Shown one piece after another: positions 7,646-16,190 of a DNA stretch of 64,000 nt. Source of the stretch: Aliamphritea hakodatensis (GTDB lineage: Bacteria > Pseudomonadota > Gammaproteobacteria > Pseudomonadales > Balneatricaceae); NCBI RefSeq assembly GCF_024347195.1, contig NZ_AP025281.1, positions 3,534,001-3,598,000 on the forward strand. The letters run 5' to 3'. The notes under the pieces were generated by a model. That model made no database searches. It was not told the origin of the DNA and was given only the letters and a program-made list of their open reading frames with translations. A program made the position numbers and the translations under genes. Position 1 is the first letter of the stretch, and the number at the start of each line of letters is the position of its first letter.

Positions 7646-8761
7646 ATGTCTGAACTGCACAAAACAGCTTTGTATGACCTGCACCTGGAACTGGGCGCGA
7701 AAATGGTACCTTTCGCGGGTTATGATATGCCTGTTCAGTACCCATTAGGTGTGAAGAAAGAACACCTGCACTGCCGTGACAACGCCGGTCTGTTTGATGT
7801 TTCTCACATGGGTCAGGTAAAGCTGGTTGGTCAAAACGCTGCAGCGGTACTGGAAAAGCTGGTACCTGTAGACATTATTGATCTGCCCGTTGGCAAGCAG
7901 CGTTACGCGCTGTTCACCAACGAAGAAGGCGGCATCATGGACGACCTGATGGTTGCTAACTACGGCGACCACCTGTATCTGGTTGTTAACGCTGCCTGCA
8001 AAGAGCAGGACATCGCTCACCTGCAGGCAAACCTGTCTGACGGTGTAACCCTGGAAATCATGGAAAACCGCTCTCTGGTCGCTCTGCAGGGCCTGAAGGC
8101 TGCTGAAGCACTGGGTCGCATCTGTCCTGAAGTACACGATCTGGTATTCATGGATTCCCGTGCACTGACCATTGACGGCGTTGACTGCCTGATCAGCCGT
8201 TCCGGTTACACCGGCGAAGACGGCTACGAAATATCTATCCCGAGTGATCAGGCTGAAGCCCTGGTTCGCCGCATTCTGGCTGAGCCTGAAGTTGAGCCAA
8301 TCGGCCTGGGTGCCCGTGACTCCCTGCGTCTGGAATCCGGCCTGTGCCTGTACGGCCACGACCTGGATCAGACCACTACCCCTGTTGAAGGCAGCCTGCT
8401 GTGGGCGATCAGCAAGTGTCGCCGTGCAGACGGCGAACGTGCTGGCGGCTTCCCTGGCGCTGACATCATCTTCGAACAGATCGCGACCAAGAACATCAGC
8501 CGCAAGCGCGTTGGCATGATTGCTCAGGGTAAAGCCCCTATCCGTGAAGGCGCTGACATCACCGACGCGGAAGGTAACAAGATCGGCGTAGTTACCAGCG
8601 GTTCTTTCGGACCGACTCTGGGTGTGCCAATTACCATGGGTTATGTCGCAACTGCGCACGCAGCTCTGGGCACTGAAGTATATGCTAACGTCCGCGGTAA
8701 AGCTTTGCCTATGGTGGTGTCCAAAGCACCATTCATCGAACAACGCTACTATCGCGGTTAA
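7646..8761 (+). CDS. gcvT: Glycine cleavage system T protein (aminomethyltransferase)
   Basis: Transfers the methylene group from aminomethyl-GcvH to tetrahydrofolate and releases ammonia. The 371 residues from ATG at 7646 fit the family. The frame is open further upstream (to 7592), but CGGAGA at 7635-7640 is correctly spaced only for this ATG, and SELHKTALYDLH is a normal GcvT start. Family motifs include GLFDVSHMGQ, RYALFTNEEGGIMDD and the late SGSFGPTLG. It is separated from gcvH and gcvP, which lie on the other strand beyond the regulator and the symporter, so the complex depends on co-ordinated expression of two transcripts. Confidence 0.97.
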   Translation: MSELHKTALYDLHLELGAKMVPFAGYDMPVQYPLGVKKEHLHCRDNAGLFDVSHMGQVKLVGQNAAAVLEKLVPVDIIDLPVGKQRYALFTNEEGGIMDDLMVANYGDHLYLVVNAACKEQDIAHLQANLSDGVTLEIMENRSLVALQGLKAAEALGRICPEVHDLVFMDSRALTIDGVDCLISRSGYTGEDGYEISIPSDQAEALVRRILAEPEVEPIGLGARDSLRLESGLCLYGHDLDQTTTPVEGSLLWAISKCRRADGERAGGFPGADIIFEQIATKNISRKRVGMIAQGKAPIREGADITDAEGNKIGVVTSGSFGPTLGVPITMGYVATAHAALGTEVYANVRGKALPMVVSKAPFIEQRYYRG

Positions 8762-8764
8762 CAG

Positions 8765-8837
8765 TCTCACCGGGGTCACACTCGGTGAGATTATGCACTT
8801 CCGAAGCAAATGCCTTAGTCTCTAGGGCATATTTTTA
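8765..8837 (+). terminator. Two hairpins between gcvT and lipA
   Basis: TCTCACCG/CGGTGAGA (8765-8772 with 8783-8790) is followed by a second ATGCC/GGCAT hairpin (8810-8830) and ATTTTTA. Together they could end or reduce gcvT transcription before lipA. Neither has a long T tract. Confidence 0.4.
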
Positions 8838-8926
8838 GAGCCTCGTGAGCGAGCTTGCCTCTCAGCTACGCCTGCAATACCCTGGCTCTCTTTTTTTCTT
8901 GTTTTAACTTTGCATAGGTAACCGCT

Positions 8927-9931
8927 ATGGAGCTTATCCCTGTTCAGGAATTGCCGGCACTTAAAGATTTAAAAGGCGAATCCAAGATGGCCCGTTTGAA
9001 GATCAAACCGGACCCGAGCCGTGAGCGCCTGCGTAAACCGAAATGGATCCGCATTGATGCGCAATCCAATGCCAATGTTAAAAAAGTAAAGAAGCAGCTT
9101 CGCGACCTGAAACTGCATACCGTGTGTGAAGAAGCCTCCTGCCCTAACCTGGCTGAATGTTTCAGCCACAAAACCGCCACACTGATGATCATGGGTGCGA
9201 TCTGTACCCGTCGCTGTCCGTTCTGTGACGTGGCTCACGGCAAGCCTATGCTGCTTGACCCTGAAGAGCCAAGAAACGTTGCTGAAACGATCAACAAGCT
9301 GGGGTTACGCTACGTCGTAATCACCTCTGTTGACCGTGACGATCTGCGTGATGGCGGTTCCGGCCATTTTGCCGAATGTGTTAAGGAAGCAAGAGCGCTG
9401 AACCCTGATCTCAAAGTAGAACTGCTGGTACCGGACTTCCGTGGCCGTATGGCAGTGGCACTGGATAACCTCAGTGAACACGTGCCGGACGTTCTTAATC
9501 ACAACCTGGAAACCGTACCGCGCCTGTATAAGCAGGTACGGCCAGGAGCTGATTACCAGTGGTCACTGGACCTGCTGAAACAGTTCAAAGACCGCCATCC
9601 GCAGGTAGATACCAAGTCCGGCCTGATGGTCGGTTTGGGTGAAACCAAAGAAGAAATTCTTGCAGTGATGCGCGATCTGCGCAGCCATAACGTTGATATG
9701 ATCACCATTGGTCAGTACCTGCAGCCAACCAAGCACCACCTGGCTGTGGAACGTTATGTCACACCGGAAGAATTCAAGGAATATGAAGTACTGGGCTATG
9801 AGCTTGGCTTCAAGAGTGTCGCCAGCGGCCCGATGGTCCGTTCTTCTTACCATGCCGATATGCAGGCTAAGAATGTAGACGACACCACCCCGCTGAATGA
9901 CGCCGCGCTGGCACTGGCGAAAGAAGCCTGA
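8927..9931 (+). CDS. lipA: Lipoyl synthase
   Basis: Radical SAM enzyme that inserts two sulfur atoms into protein-bound octanoyl groups to form lipoyl cofactor. It has 334 residues. The auxiliary cluster cysteines are C67, C72 and C78 (CEEASCPNLAEC). The radical SAM cluster is C93, C97 and C100 (CTRRCPFC). The C-terminal RSSYHAD supplies the serine ligand. The gene starts behind TAGGT at 8915-8919. lipB is not next to it, unlike the common lipB-lipA arrangement. Being beside gcvT suggests it supports lipoylation of GcvH, but it may also be the cell's only lipA. Confidence 0.97.
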   Translation: MELIPVQELPALKDLKGESKMARLKIKPDPSRERLRKPKWIRIDAQSNANVKKVKKQLRDLKLHTVCEEASCPNLAECFSHKTATLMIMGAICTRRCPFCDVAHGKPMLLDPEEPRNVAETINKLGLRYVVITSVDRDDLRDGGSGHFAECVKEARALNPDLKVELLVPDFRGRMAVALDNLSEHVPDVLNHNLETVPRLYKQVRPGADYQWSLDLLKQFKDRHPQVDTKSGLMVGLGETKEEILAVMRDLRSHNVDMITIGQYLQPTKHHLAVERYVTPEEFKEYEVLGYELGFKSVASGPMVRSSYHADMQAKNVDDTTPLNDAALALAKEA

Positions 9932-9959
9932 TCAGCAGAGACAGCGTACAGACGTACAC

Positions 9960-9987
9960 AAAAAAAGGAGCCGACGGCTCCTTTTTT
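9960..9987. terminator. Bidirectional terminator between lipA and alr
   Basis: GGAGCC/GGCTCC with a GAC loop is flanked by seven A on the left and six T on the right, so it can end both the rightward lipA and the leftward alr transcripts. Confidence 0.9.
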
Positions 9988-10008
9988 ATTATCTGTCAGT
10001 TCAGCAGA

Positions 10009-11094
10009 TTACTTGTTCACATACTCTTTGTGCACCCGGCGGGTAATGCCGGTAAACAGTGTATAAGGAATGGTTCCGGCATAACCGGCGATTTCCGCCG
10101 CTTTCAGATCCTTGCCCCAGAATTCTACTTCAGTGCCAACATCCGCACCCTCGATTCCGGTCAGATCAATCGCCAGCATGTCCATAGATACCCGGCCGAT
10201 GATGCGTGAACGCTGGCCATTAACCAGCACCGGCGTACCGGTACCCGCATAACGGGGATAACCGTCTGCATAACCCAGCGCAACAGTGCCGACACGGGCA
10301 ACGCCCTCTTCCGGGGTCCAGGTACCGCTGTAGCCAACCGTTTCACCCGGTTGAACATCACGTACAGCGATCACTTCAGAGGTCAGTGTCATTGCCGGAA
10401 TCAGCTTATCCGCATTGTCCTGTGCCTGTTCAAACGGTGTCGCACCGTACAGCATCAGCCCCGGACGCAACCAGTCACGGCGGGCATCGCCCCACTCCAG
10501 GATACCGGCCGAGTTAGCAATGCTGTTTGGCGCATCAATGCCCTGGGTATGGGCATCAAAGATTTCCATTTGCTTAGTGGTCATGCTGTCATTCGGATCA
10601 TCGGCGCTGGCGAAGTGGCTCATCAGAATCACATCAGATACATTATCCAGCGCAGTCAGACGCTGGTACGCCAACTGATAATCTTCCGGAGCAACACCCA
10701 GACGGTGCATGCCAGAATCCATTTTCAGCCAGACTTTAACCGGCTTGCTCAGCTTAGCTTCGGCCAGCACATCAATTTGCTGCAGGCTGTGAATAGCAGT
10801 CCACATACCGTTCTCGCTGATGTACTCCAGCTCACTGGCTTCAAAAAAACCTTCCAGCAGCAGAACCGGCTTGCTGATACCGGCTTCCACCAGCTCCACA
10901 CCTTCTTCGATACAGGCAACCCCGAAAGCATCCGCTTCGCTTTCCAGTGCTTTAGCCACTTCAACGGCACCGTGACCATAAGCGTTAGCTTTAATGATCG
11001 CCGCAGCATTACTGCTCGGGCTCAGGGAGCGGGCCAGACGGAAGTTATGCCGGATGGCATCCAGATCTACACGAATTTTGGCAGCACGACTCAT
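10009..11094 (-). CDS. dadX: Alanine racemase, probably the catabolic DadX type
   Basis: PLP enzyme interconverting L- and D-alanine; 361 residues, the usual length. The PLP lysine is K35 in AAIIKANAYGHGAVEVA. The catalytic tyrosine region is VGYSGTWTPEEGVARVGTVA, followed by GYADGYPR. It is third in a leftward dadA-ridA-racemase series, the same order as dadA-PA5303-dadX in Pseudomonas aeruginosa. This suggests it converts L-alanine to D-alanine for oxidation by DadA rather than serving cell-wall synthesis only. A terminator lies upstream after ridA, so it may have its own promoter. The symbol alr would be equally correct biochemically. Confidence 0.93.
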   Translation of the reverse strand: MSRAAKIRVDLDAIRHNFRLARSLSPSSNAAAIIKANAYGHGAVEVAKALESEADAFGVACIEEGVELVEAGISKPVLLLEGFFEASELEYISENGMWTAIHSLQQIDVLAEAKLSKPVKVWLKMDSGMHRLGVAPEDYQLAYQRLTALDNVSDVILMSHFASADDPNDSMTTKQMEIFDAHTQGIDAPNSIANSAGILEWGDARRDWLRPGLMLYGATPFEQAQDNADKLIPAMTLTSEVIAVRDVQPGETVGYSGTWTPEEGVARVGTVALGYADGYPRYAGTGTPVLVNGQRSRIIGRVSMDMLAIDLTGIEGADVGTEVEFWGKDLKAAEIAGYAGTIPYTLFTGITRRVHKEYVNK

Positions 11095-11152
11095 ATGTTC
11101 TTATTACCTTAAATCAGCCAGACTCCGGCACTTGTCATCGGGAGTCTGAAAT

Positions 11153-11180
11153 AAAAAAAACCGGCCCTCAAAGGCCGGTT
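11153..11180 (-). terminator. Intrinsic terminator after ridA, inside the dad gene series
   Basis: Read leftwards, CCGGCC and GGCCGG enclose a six-base loop and are followed by eight T. This is a strong intrinsic terminator lying 59 bases before the racemase start, so most ridA transcripts should stop here. An additional GACTCC/GGAGTC inverted repeat (11121-11146) lies between it and the racemase. Confidence 0.85.
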
Positions 11181-11237
11181 TATCACTTGTTCACCGGTTA
11201 AGCGCTACACCCGCGCTTAACAGAGAATCCTGCGAAA

Positions 11238-11624
11238 TTAACCAACCACCATGATGGCTTCAACTTCGATGTCCACATCCTTAGGCAGTGCTTTAACCGC
11301 GTAAGCAGCACGTGCAGGGTATGGCTCAGAGAAATAACGGGCCATGACTTCGTTAACCTGTGCAAAGTTAGCCAGGTCGCTCAGCAGGATAGTCACTTTA
11401 ACGATATCATTCATAGAGCCACCTGCTTCTTCTGCGATGGCCTTCATGTTTTCAAATACCTGAACCGCCTGCGCTTCAAACGCCATGTCTTCAACCTGCA
11501 TGGTTTCAGGGTTCAGAGGAATCTGACCGGAAATGTAGACCGTGTTATCAACTTTAACTGCCTGAGAATACGTACCGATAGCAGAAGGCGCTTTTTCAGT
11601 CGCGATAATTGTTTTTGTCGGCAT
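11238..11624 (-). CDS. ridA: RidA family enamine/imine deaminase
   Basis: Hydrolyses reactive enamines and imines, notably 2-aminoacrylate and the imino acids released by amino-acid oxidases. The 128 residues are the standard length. The key arginine R105 in PYPARAAYAV and the C-terminal DIEVEAI motif with its glutamate are present, as is SGQIPLNP. It lies between dadA and the racemase, as in pseudomonad dad loci. Two enzymes in this window (SdaA, DsdA) generate 2-aminoacrylate, and DadA produces 2-iminopropionate, so the substrate supply is local. Confidence 0.95.
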   Translation of the reverse strand: MPTKTIIATEKAPSAIGTYSQAVKVDNTVYISGQIPLNPETMQVEDMAFEAQAVQVFENMKAIAEEAGGSMNDIVKVTILLSDLANFAQVNEVMARYFSEPYPARAAYAVKALPKDVDIEVEAIMVVG

Positions 11625-11653
11625 TTTACTGCTCCTTAAAAATAAAATTTACG

Positions 11654-11676
11654 GGCCTGACAGATATCATCAGGCC
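11654..11676 (-). other. Inverted repeat between dadA and ridA
   Basis: GGCCTGA and TCAGGCC (7-base stems) lie 30 bases upstream of ridA; read leftwards they are followed by AAATTTTATTTTT. This resembles a weak terminator or an RNA-stability hairpin. A CACAGGG/CCCTGTG repeat lies nearer dadA (11728-11751). Confidence 0.4.
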
Positions 11677-11765
11677 GGCACAGAACCTATGAGAAGCTGG
11701 ATTATAGCGGCTAAAAACCGCAGCGCACAGGGAATAATCTGCCCCTGTGCGATCGGCTAATCCAC

Positions 11766-13025
11766 TTATTTGTGACCGTAACGGGCCACTGACATACCTT
11801 CCGGATCAATATCCGTTTGCTTACCGCAGATAACATCGGCAACAAACTTGCCGGAGCCCAGGGACATGGTCCAGCCCAGGGTACCGTGACCGGTATTCAG
11901 GTACAGATTAGGGTAACGGGTGCCACCCAGAATCGGCGTGCCGTCCGGCGTCATCGGACGCAGGCCGGTCCAGAATTCAGCCTTAGCCACATCACCCCCG
12001 CCCGGGAACAGATCCGACACCGTATGCTCAACATTACGGCGACGTTTTTCCATCAGCTCGGTGTTGTAAGAGGTAATTTCAGCCGTACCGCCAACCCGGA
12101 TACGGTCTTCAAAACGGGTCACAGCAACCTTGTAAGTTTCATCCATAATGGTGGATACAGGCGCCTTGCTCTCATCAATAATCGGCAGTGTCAACGAGTA
12201 GCCCTTAATCGGATAAACCGGCACAACCACACCCACATTGGCCAGGTGCAGCGTCGAGTAACTGCCCATACACATCAGGTAACGATCGGCAGTCAGTGTG
12301 CCTTTGCTGGTTTTAACACCGACAATCTGGGTGTCGTCGCTCAACAGGCCGTCAATGTCTGTGTCGAACATAAATTTAACGCCCAGCTTCTTACACTCTT
12401 CCGCCAGCGCGTTGGTGAATTTAAAGCAGTCGCCGGTTTCATCACCCGGCAAACGCAGGCCACCGACAATCTTTTCTTTTACCTGACCCAGTGCAGGTTC
12501 ACGGCTGACACAGCCATCGCTGTCCAGTACTTCGTAATCCACGCCGCACTCTTCCAGCACCGCAATATCTTTGGCTGCCGCATCCACCTGTTTCTGGGTA
12601 CGGAATAACTGCAACGTACCGCCGGTACGCTGCTCATAATCAATATCCAGCTCCGTACGCAGATCGCGGAAACAGTCCCGGCTGTACTCAGCCAGACGCA
12701 TCATGCGGGCCTTGTTAACGTGATAAGAACTCTGAGTACAGTTTGCCAACATTTTGCTCATCCACTTAAGGGTGTTGGCATTTACTTTAGGGTTGATCAT
12801 CAGCGGGGCAAGATCCTGCATCATCCACTTGATCGCTTTCAACGGTACACCCGGAGCAGCCCAGGGAGCAGAATAGCCCGGTGAAATCTGGCCGGCATTA
12901 CCAAAGCTGGTTTCCATCGCCGGTGCACCCTGCCGGTCAACAACGGTCACTTCGTGACCTTCTTTGGCCAAATACCACGCGCTGGTGACACCAATGACGC
13001 CACTGCCCAAAATAACAATCTGCAT
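11766..13025 (-). CDS. dadA: D-amino acid dehydrogenase small subunit
   Basis: FAD flavoprotein that oxidises D-alanine (and other D-amino acids) to the 2-oxo acid plus ammonia, passing electrons to the respiratory chain at the inner membrane. It has 419 residues from ATG at 13025. The Rossmann motif is at the very start (MQIVILGSGVIGVTSAWYLA, GxGxxG at residues 7-12), and GHGTLGWTMSLGSG is the C-terminal FAD contact. The frame stays open upstream to 13094, but AAGGTAG is correctly placed only for this ATG and the Rossmann fold starts there. It heads the leftward dadA-ridA-racemase series and is divergent from an Lrp-type regulator, as in dadRAX. Confidence 0.96.
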   Translation of the reverse strand: MQIVILGSGVIGVTSAWYLAKEGHEVTVVDRQGAPAMETSFGNAGQISPGYSAPWAAPGVPLKAIKWMMQDLAPLMINPKVNANTLKWMSKMLANCTQSSYHVNKARMMRLAEYSRDCFRDLRTELDIDYEQRTGGTLQLFRTQKQVDAAAKDIAVLEECGVDYEVLDSDGCVSREPALGQVKEKIVGGLRLPGDETGDCFKFTNALAEECKKLGVKFMFDTDIDGLLSDDTQIVGVKTSKGTLTADRYLMCMGSYSTLHLANVGVVVPVYPIKGYSLTLPIIDESKAPVSTIMDETYKVAVTRFEDRIRVGGTAEITSYNTELMEKRRRNVEHTVSDLFPGGGDVAKAEFWTGLRPMTPDGTPILGGTRYPNLYLNTGHGTLGWTMSLGSGKFVADVICGKQTDIDPEGMSVARYGHK

Positions 13026-13325
13026 TGCACTACCTTTTACTATTTTTATAATTAACTGGAGCCTGCAGAGGGGCAAACAGATACCGGCAATCAAGTTTCA
13101 GGAACCTTTATGAATCAAAGGAATCCACCTGAAAGATCGGTTAAACTATCCGTCAGGGCTATACTTAACAGCCACTGCACCCCACCTGAGCCTCTCGACT
13201 TCCAAAGCAAAAAATTTGCTAACAAACTTTTCAGCTAGTATATTGCAGCTTTCGTAGTTTATTATTTTGTAATACGTAAATTTTCAGGTTTATAACCCTT
13301 CAGGATTCAAAAAGTAGAAAATCTT
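13026..13325. promoter_or_regulatory. Divergent dadA / Lrp-type regulator promoter region
   Basis: A 300-base gap between two divergent genes; the 130 bases nearest the regulator are strongly AT-rich. Lrp-like proteins typically bind such DNA, but I could not define a convincing operator by eye. Confidence 0.45.
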
Positions 13326-13829
13326 ATGGCTCTGACTAAAAACCATCTCAAACGCAAGCTGGATAAAATTGACCTGAATATCCTTAACACCCTGCAAAAA
13401 AACGGCCGGATCAGCTACGTAGATCTGGCTGATACAGTGGGTCTGAGTACCACTCCCTGCATGGAACGGGTAAAGCGTTTAGAGAAAGACGGTCTGATCC
13501 AGGGCTACTACGCCCGCATTGATCCCCAGGCAATGGGGTTCGGCATGCTGGTATTTGTCGAGATATCCCTTTCTTACCAGTCTCCTGATGCCTTCCAGAA
13601 ATTTAATCAGGCAGTTGCTACCCTGCCCTATGTACAGGAATGCCACCTGGTATCCGGTGATGCCGACTTCCTGATCAAGGCACGCATTGCCGACATGTCG
13701 GAATACCGGGCACTGCTGGGTGAAATGCTGCTGACACTGCCTGGAGTAAAGAACTCCAAGAGCTATATCGTCATGGAAGAAGTGAAAGAAACCCTTTCAC
13801 TGCCAATCAGCCCGAGCCATCCGCGCTAA
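13326..13829 (+). CDS. Lrp/AsnC-family regulator (DadR-like)
   Basis: A 167-residue feast/famine regulator. The N-terminal winged HTH spans about residues 12-75 (KLDKIDLNILNTLQKNGRIS and LSTTPCMERVKRLEKDGLIQ), followed by the RAM ligand-binding domain (VQECHLVSGDADFLIKARIA). It is close to true Lrp proteins in length and motif. Divergent from dadA and 23 bases upstream of dsdA, it probably responds to L-alanine or another amino acid and controls both. In Pseudomonas the equivalent DadR activates dadAX. The effector and direction of control here are inferred. Confidence 0.93.
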   Translation: MALTKNHLKRKLDKIDLNILNTLQKNGRISYVDLADTVGLSTTPCMERVKRLEKDGLIQGYYARIDPQAMGFGMLVFVEISLSYQSPDAFQKFNQAVATLPYVQECHLVSGDADFLIKARIADMSEYRALLGEMLLTLPGVKNSKSYIVMEEVKETLSLPISPSHPR

Positions 13830-13852
13830 TCTGTAAAAGAAGACATACAATA

Positions 13853-15166
13853 ATGCATCCGTCTGCTGATACTGCCGGCCAGATTCGCCAGGGCAGTCCG
13901 TTTTTGTGGGTCAACCCGCACCGTCAGGCCAGCTTTGATGCCGGCCTGCCACTTGGTATTGACGACATCCGCAATGCCGATAACCGGCTGCGCCGTTTCG
14001 CCCCGTTACTGACACAACTGTTCCCGGAACTTCAGGAAGCCGGCGGACTGATCGAATCAGCCCTGCAGCCGGTAGCGGCTTTACAGGCAAACGTTTATCC
14101 GGAGCTGCCCGGACAGCTGTTCATAAAAGGCGATCATGCACTGCCAGTAGCCGGCTCAGTTAAAGCCCGTGGCGGCATCTATGAAGTACTCTGCCACAGT
14201 GAAACTCTGGCACTTGAACACGGTATCCTTTCAGACACCGACGACGATTATCTGAAACTGTTATCTGCAGCCGCCAAAAACCTGTTCAGCCAGTACGAAG
14301 TTGCCGTCAGCAGTACCGGCAATCTGGGCCTGAGTATCGGTATCATCAGCGCCGCGCTGGGCTTTAAGGCCACCGTGCATATGTCCGTTGAAGCTAAAGA
14401 ATGGAAGAAAACCCGCCTGCGTAAACGCGGTGTCAAAGTGGTTGAACATAAGGATGACTACAGTGCTGCTGTTGCCGCCGGCCGGGCAGAATCCGATGCC
14501 GATCCGAACAGCTACTTTGTCGATGACGAAAACTCTCAGCAACTGTTCACCGGTTATGCGGTTGCTGCCCTGCGCTTGCAACAACAACTTAAGGATGCGG
14601 ATATCAGCGTCGGTGCTGAACATCCGTTATTTGTTTACCTGCCCTGCGGCGTCGGTGGCGCACCGGGCGGTATCGCCTACGGCCTGCGCCTGATTCTCGG
14701 TCCCCATGTACACTGCTTCTTTGCTGAGCCGGTTGAAGCGCCCTGTGTACTGGTAGGCTTGCAGGCGAAGGAACACACCGAAATTCAAAGCGTCTATGAC
14801 TTCGGTCTCAAAGTTGCCACCGAAGCCGACGGTCTGGCGGTGAGTAAAGCTTCACCCTGGGTATGTGAAATGATGCACACCCTGCTGGATGGCGTCTTCA
14901 CCGTTGGTGATGACCGGCTGTTCGAATACCTTTATCAGCTGCAACAGCACGAAGGTATTTCAATCGAACCTTCTGCCGCTGCAGGTTTCACCGGCCCGGA
15001 TATGCTGACCAGCACCCCGGCAGGGCAAGCTTATCTGAACACGCTGCAACTGAGCGATAAGCTCGATAACAGCACCCATCTGCTCTGGACCACCGGCGGT
15101 TTATTTGTACCGCAGGAAGAGATGGAAAACTTCAGCGCCAAAGGCAAACAGCTGCTCAGCGCCTGA
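13853..15166 (+). CDS. dsdA: D-serine dehydratase
   Basis: PLP-dependent fold-type II enzyme converting D-serine to pyruvate and ammonia. The 437 residues are close to E. coli DsdA (442). The Schiff-base lysine is K104 in LPVAGSVKARGGIYE, SSTGNLGLSIGI is the substrate loop and PCGVGGAPGG is the phosphate-binding loop. The N-terminal LWVNPH and NADNRLRRFAPLL are specific for this family rather than threonine dehydratase. It starts 23 bases after the Lrp-type gene and is likely in the same operon, adding D-serine to the D-alanine pathway encoded opposite. No dsdC or dsdX is adjacent. Confidence 0.95.
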   Translation: MHPSADTAGQIRQGSPFLWVNPHRQASFDAGLPLGIDDIRNADNRLRRFAPLLTQLFPELQEAGGLIESALQPVAALQANVYPELPGQLFIKGDHALPVAGSVKARGGIYEVLCHSETLALEHGILSDTDDDYLKLLSAAAKNLFSQYEVAVSSTGNLGLSIGIISAALGFKATVHMSVEAKEWKKTRLRKRGVKVVEHKDDYSAAVAAGRAESDADPNSYFVDDENSQQLFTGYAVAALRLQQQLKDADISVGAEHPLFVYLPCGVGGAPGGIAYGLRLILGPHVHCFFAEPVEAPCVLVGLQAKEHTEIQSVYDFGLKVATEADGLAVSKASPWVCEMMHTLLDGVFTVGDDRLFEYLYQLQQHEGISIEPSAAAGFTGPDMLTSTPAGQAYLNTLQLSDKLDNSTHLLWTTGGLFVPQEEMENFSAKGKQLLSA

Positions 15167-15179
15167 ATACATAATTAAA

Positions 15180-15212
15180 CGGCCATTCAGCCCGTTCTGG
15201 ATGGCCGCTTTT
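15180..15212. terminator. Terminator between convergent dsdA and TSUP genes
   Basis: CGGCCAT (15180-15186) pairs with ATGGCCG (15201-15207), followed by CTTTT on the right and, on the other strand, by GTTTAATTAT. It probably serves both genes. Confidence 0.7.
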
Positions 15213-15214
15213 CC

Positions 15215-15973
15215 TCATAGCAGGATATACAGCCCCAGCAGTAACAGCGCGATAAACAGCGCTTTTCTGAACGCCTCCGCCGACAGCCCCTGACGGATTT
15301 TCTGGCCAATAAACATCCCCGCCATCGCGGGTAATAATCCGCTCAGAGACATCAGCCCGTGCTCAGCCGTCAGCATACCATTGCCCTGCAGGGTAACGGC
15401 CAGCCCCAGCGAAGACAGGCTGAACAGCATACCCATCGCCTGCATTAACTCGTCACGGGACAAATTCAGTGCCTGCAGATACATCACTCCGGGGACCGTA
15501 AAAGACCCTGTCATGCCGGTCAGTACACCGTTAACACTCCCCACCAGTATTGCCAGCGGTGAATGCCAGCCTGCAGCCAACCGGTTTATATCAAACCGCA
15601 ATCCTGCCAGCCCGGTTATGCTGTACAGCACCAGCAGTACGCCCAGCAAGCGGGTCAGATAAGAGAAATCAACCGTCGCTAATACCTGCCCTCCCAACCA
15701 CACCAGACATGTAGCGGGCAACATAAACGGCCAGACCCGCCGCCACACCCTAAGGGTTTGCCCCGCCTCTCCATTGCCGGTGCTCAGAGCCTGCCAGACA
15801 TTGGTCACAAATGAAGGCACCAGCAACAGCGCCATTGCTGTCGGCAAATCAGACACCAGTAAGATCAGGGCCAGACTGATCGTCGGCAGTCCAAGCCCCA
15901 CAACCCCTTTAACCGTACCTGCAAACAGAAATACCAGCAGCACAATCAGCAGCATCTGTGGCTCATCTAACAT
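15215..15973 (-). CDS. TSUP (TauE/SafE) family membrane transporter
   Basis: A 252-residue integral membrane protein with about eight hydrophobic segments in the two-fold pattern of the TSUP family. The N-terminal FLFAGTVKGVVGLGLPTISL and the internal GSVNGVLTGMTGSFTVPGVMYL are the paired family motifs. Members export sulfite, sulfoacetate or other organosulfur anions, and some have unrelated roles. The neighbours (D-serine dehydratase convergent, an aminotransferase divergent) do not identify the substrate. Start ATG at 15973. Confidence 0.88.
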   Translation of the reverse strand: MLDEPQMLLIVLLVFLFAGTVKGVVGLGLPTISLALILLVSDLPTAMALLLVPSFVTNVWQALSTGNGEAGQTLRVWRRVWPFMLPATCLVWLGGQVLATVDFSYLTRLLGVLLVLYSITGLAGLRFDINRLAAGWHSPLAILVGSVNGVLTGMTGSFTVPGVMYLQALNLSRDELMQAMGMLFSLSSLGLAVTLQGNGMLTAEHGLMSLSGLLPAMAGMFIGQKIRQGLSAEAFRKALFIALLLLGLYILL

Positions 15974-16190
15974 TCACTTTCTTCCCTATTCCCATGGCCA
16001 CCATCCCATACCCCTGTTTCAACCACACACATACTAACCCGGCGGCCCCCGGTAGCAACATCCGCGTAAAACAGATTACGGCCCCGGATTACCGGCCCGC
16101 ATCAATCACTCACTAAGGGGATACATCACCGGCACCGCTGGCACGATAATAACGGTCATATTATTACGCATAAAATAAAAAGGTTGCCGT

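Noticed and set aside
7745..8809. A 354-codon open frame antisense to gcvT
   Set aside because: Long only because of gcvT codon usage; no motif, no ribosome-binding site.
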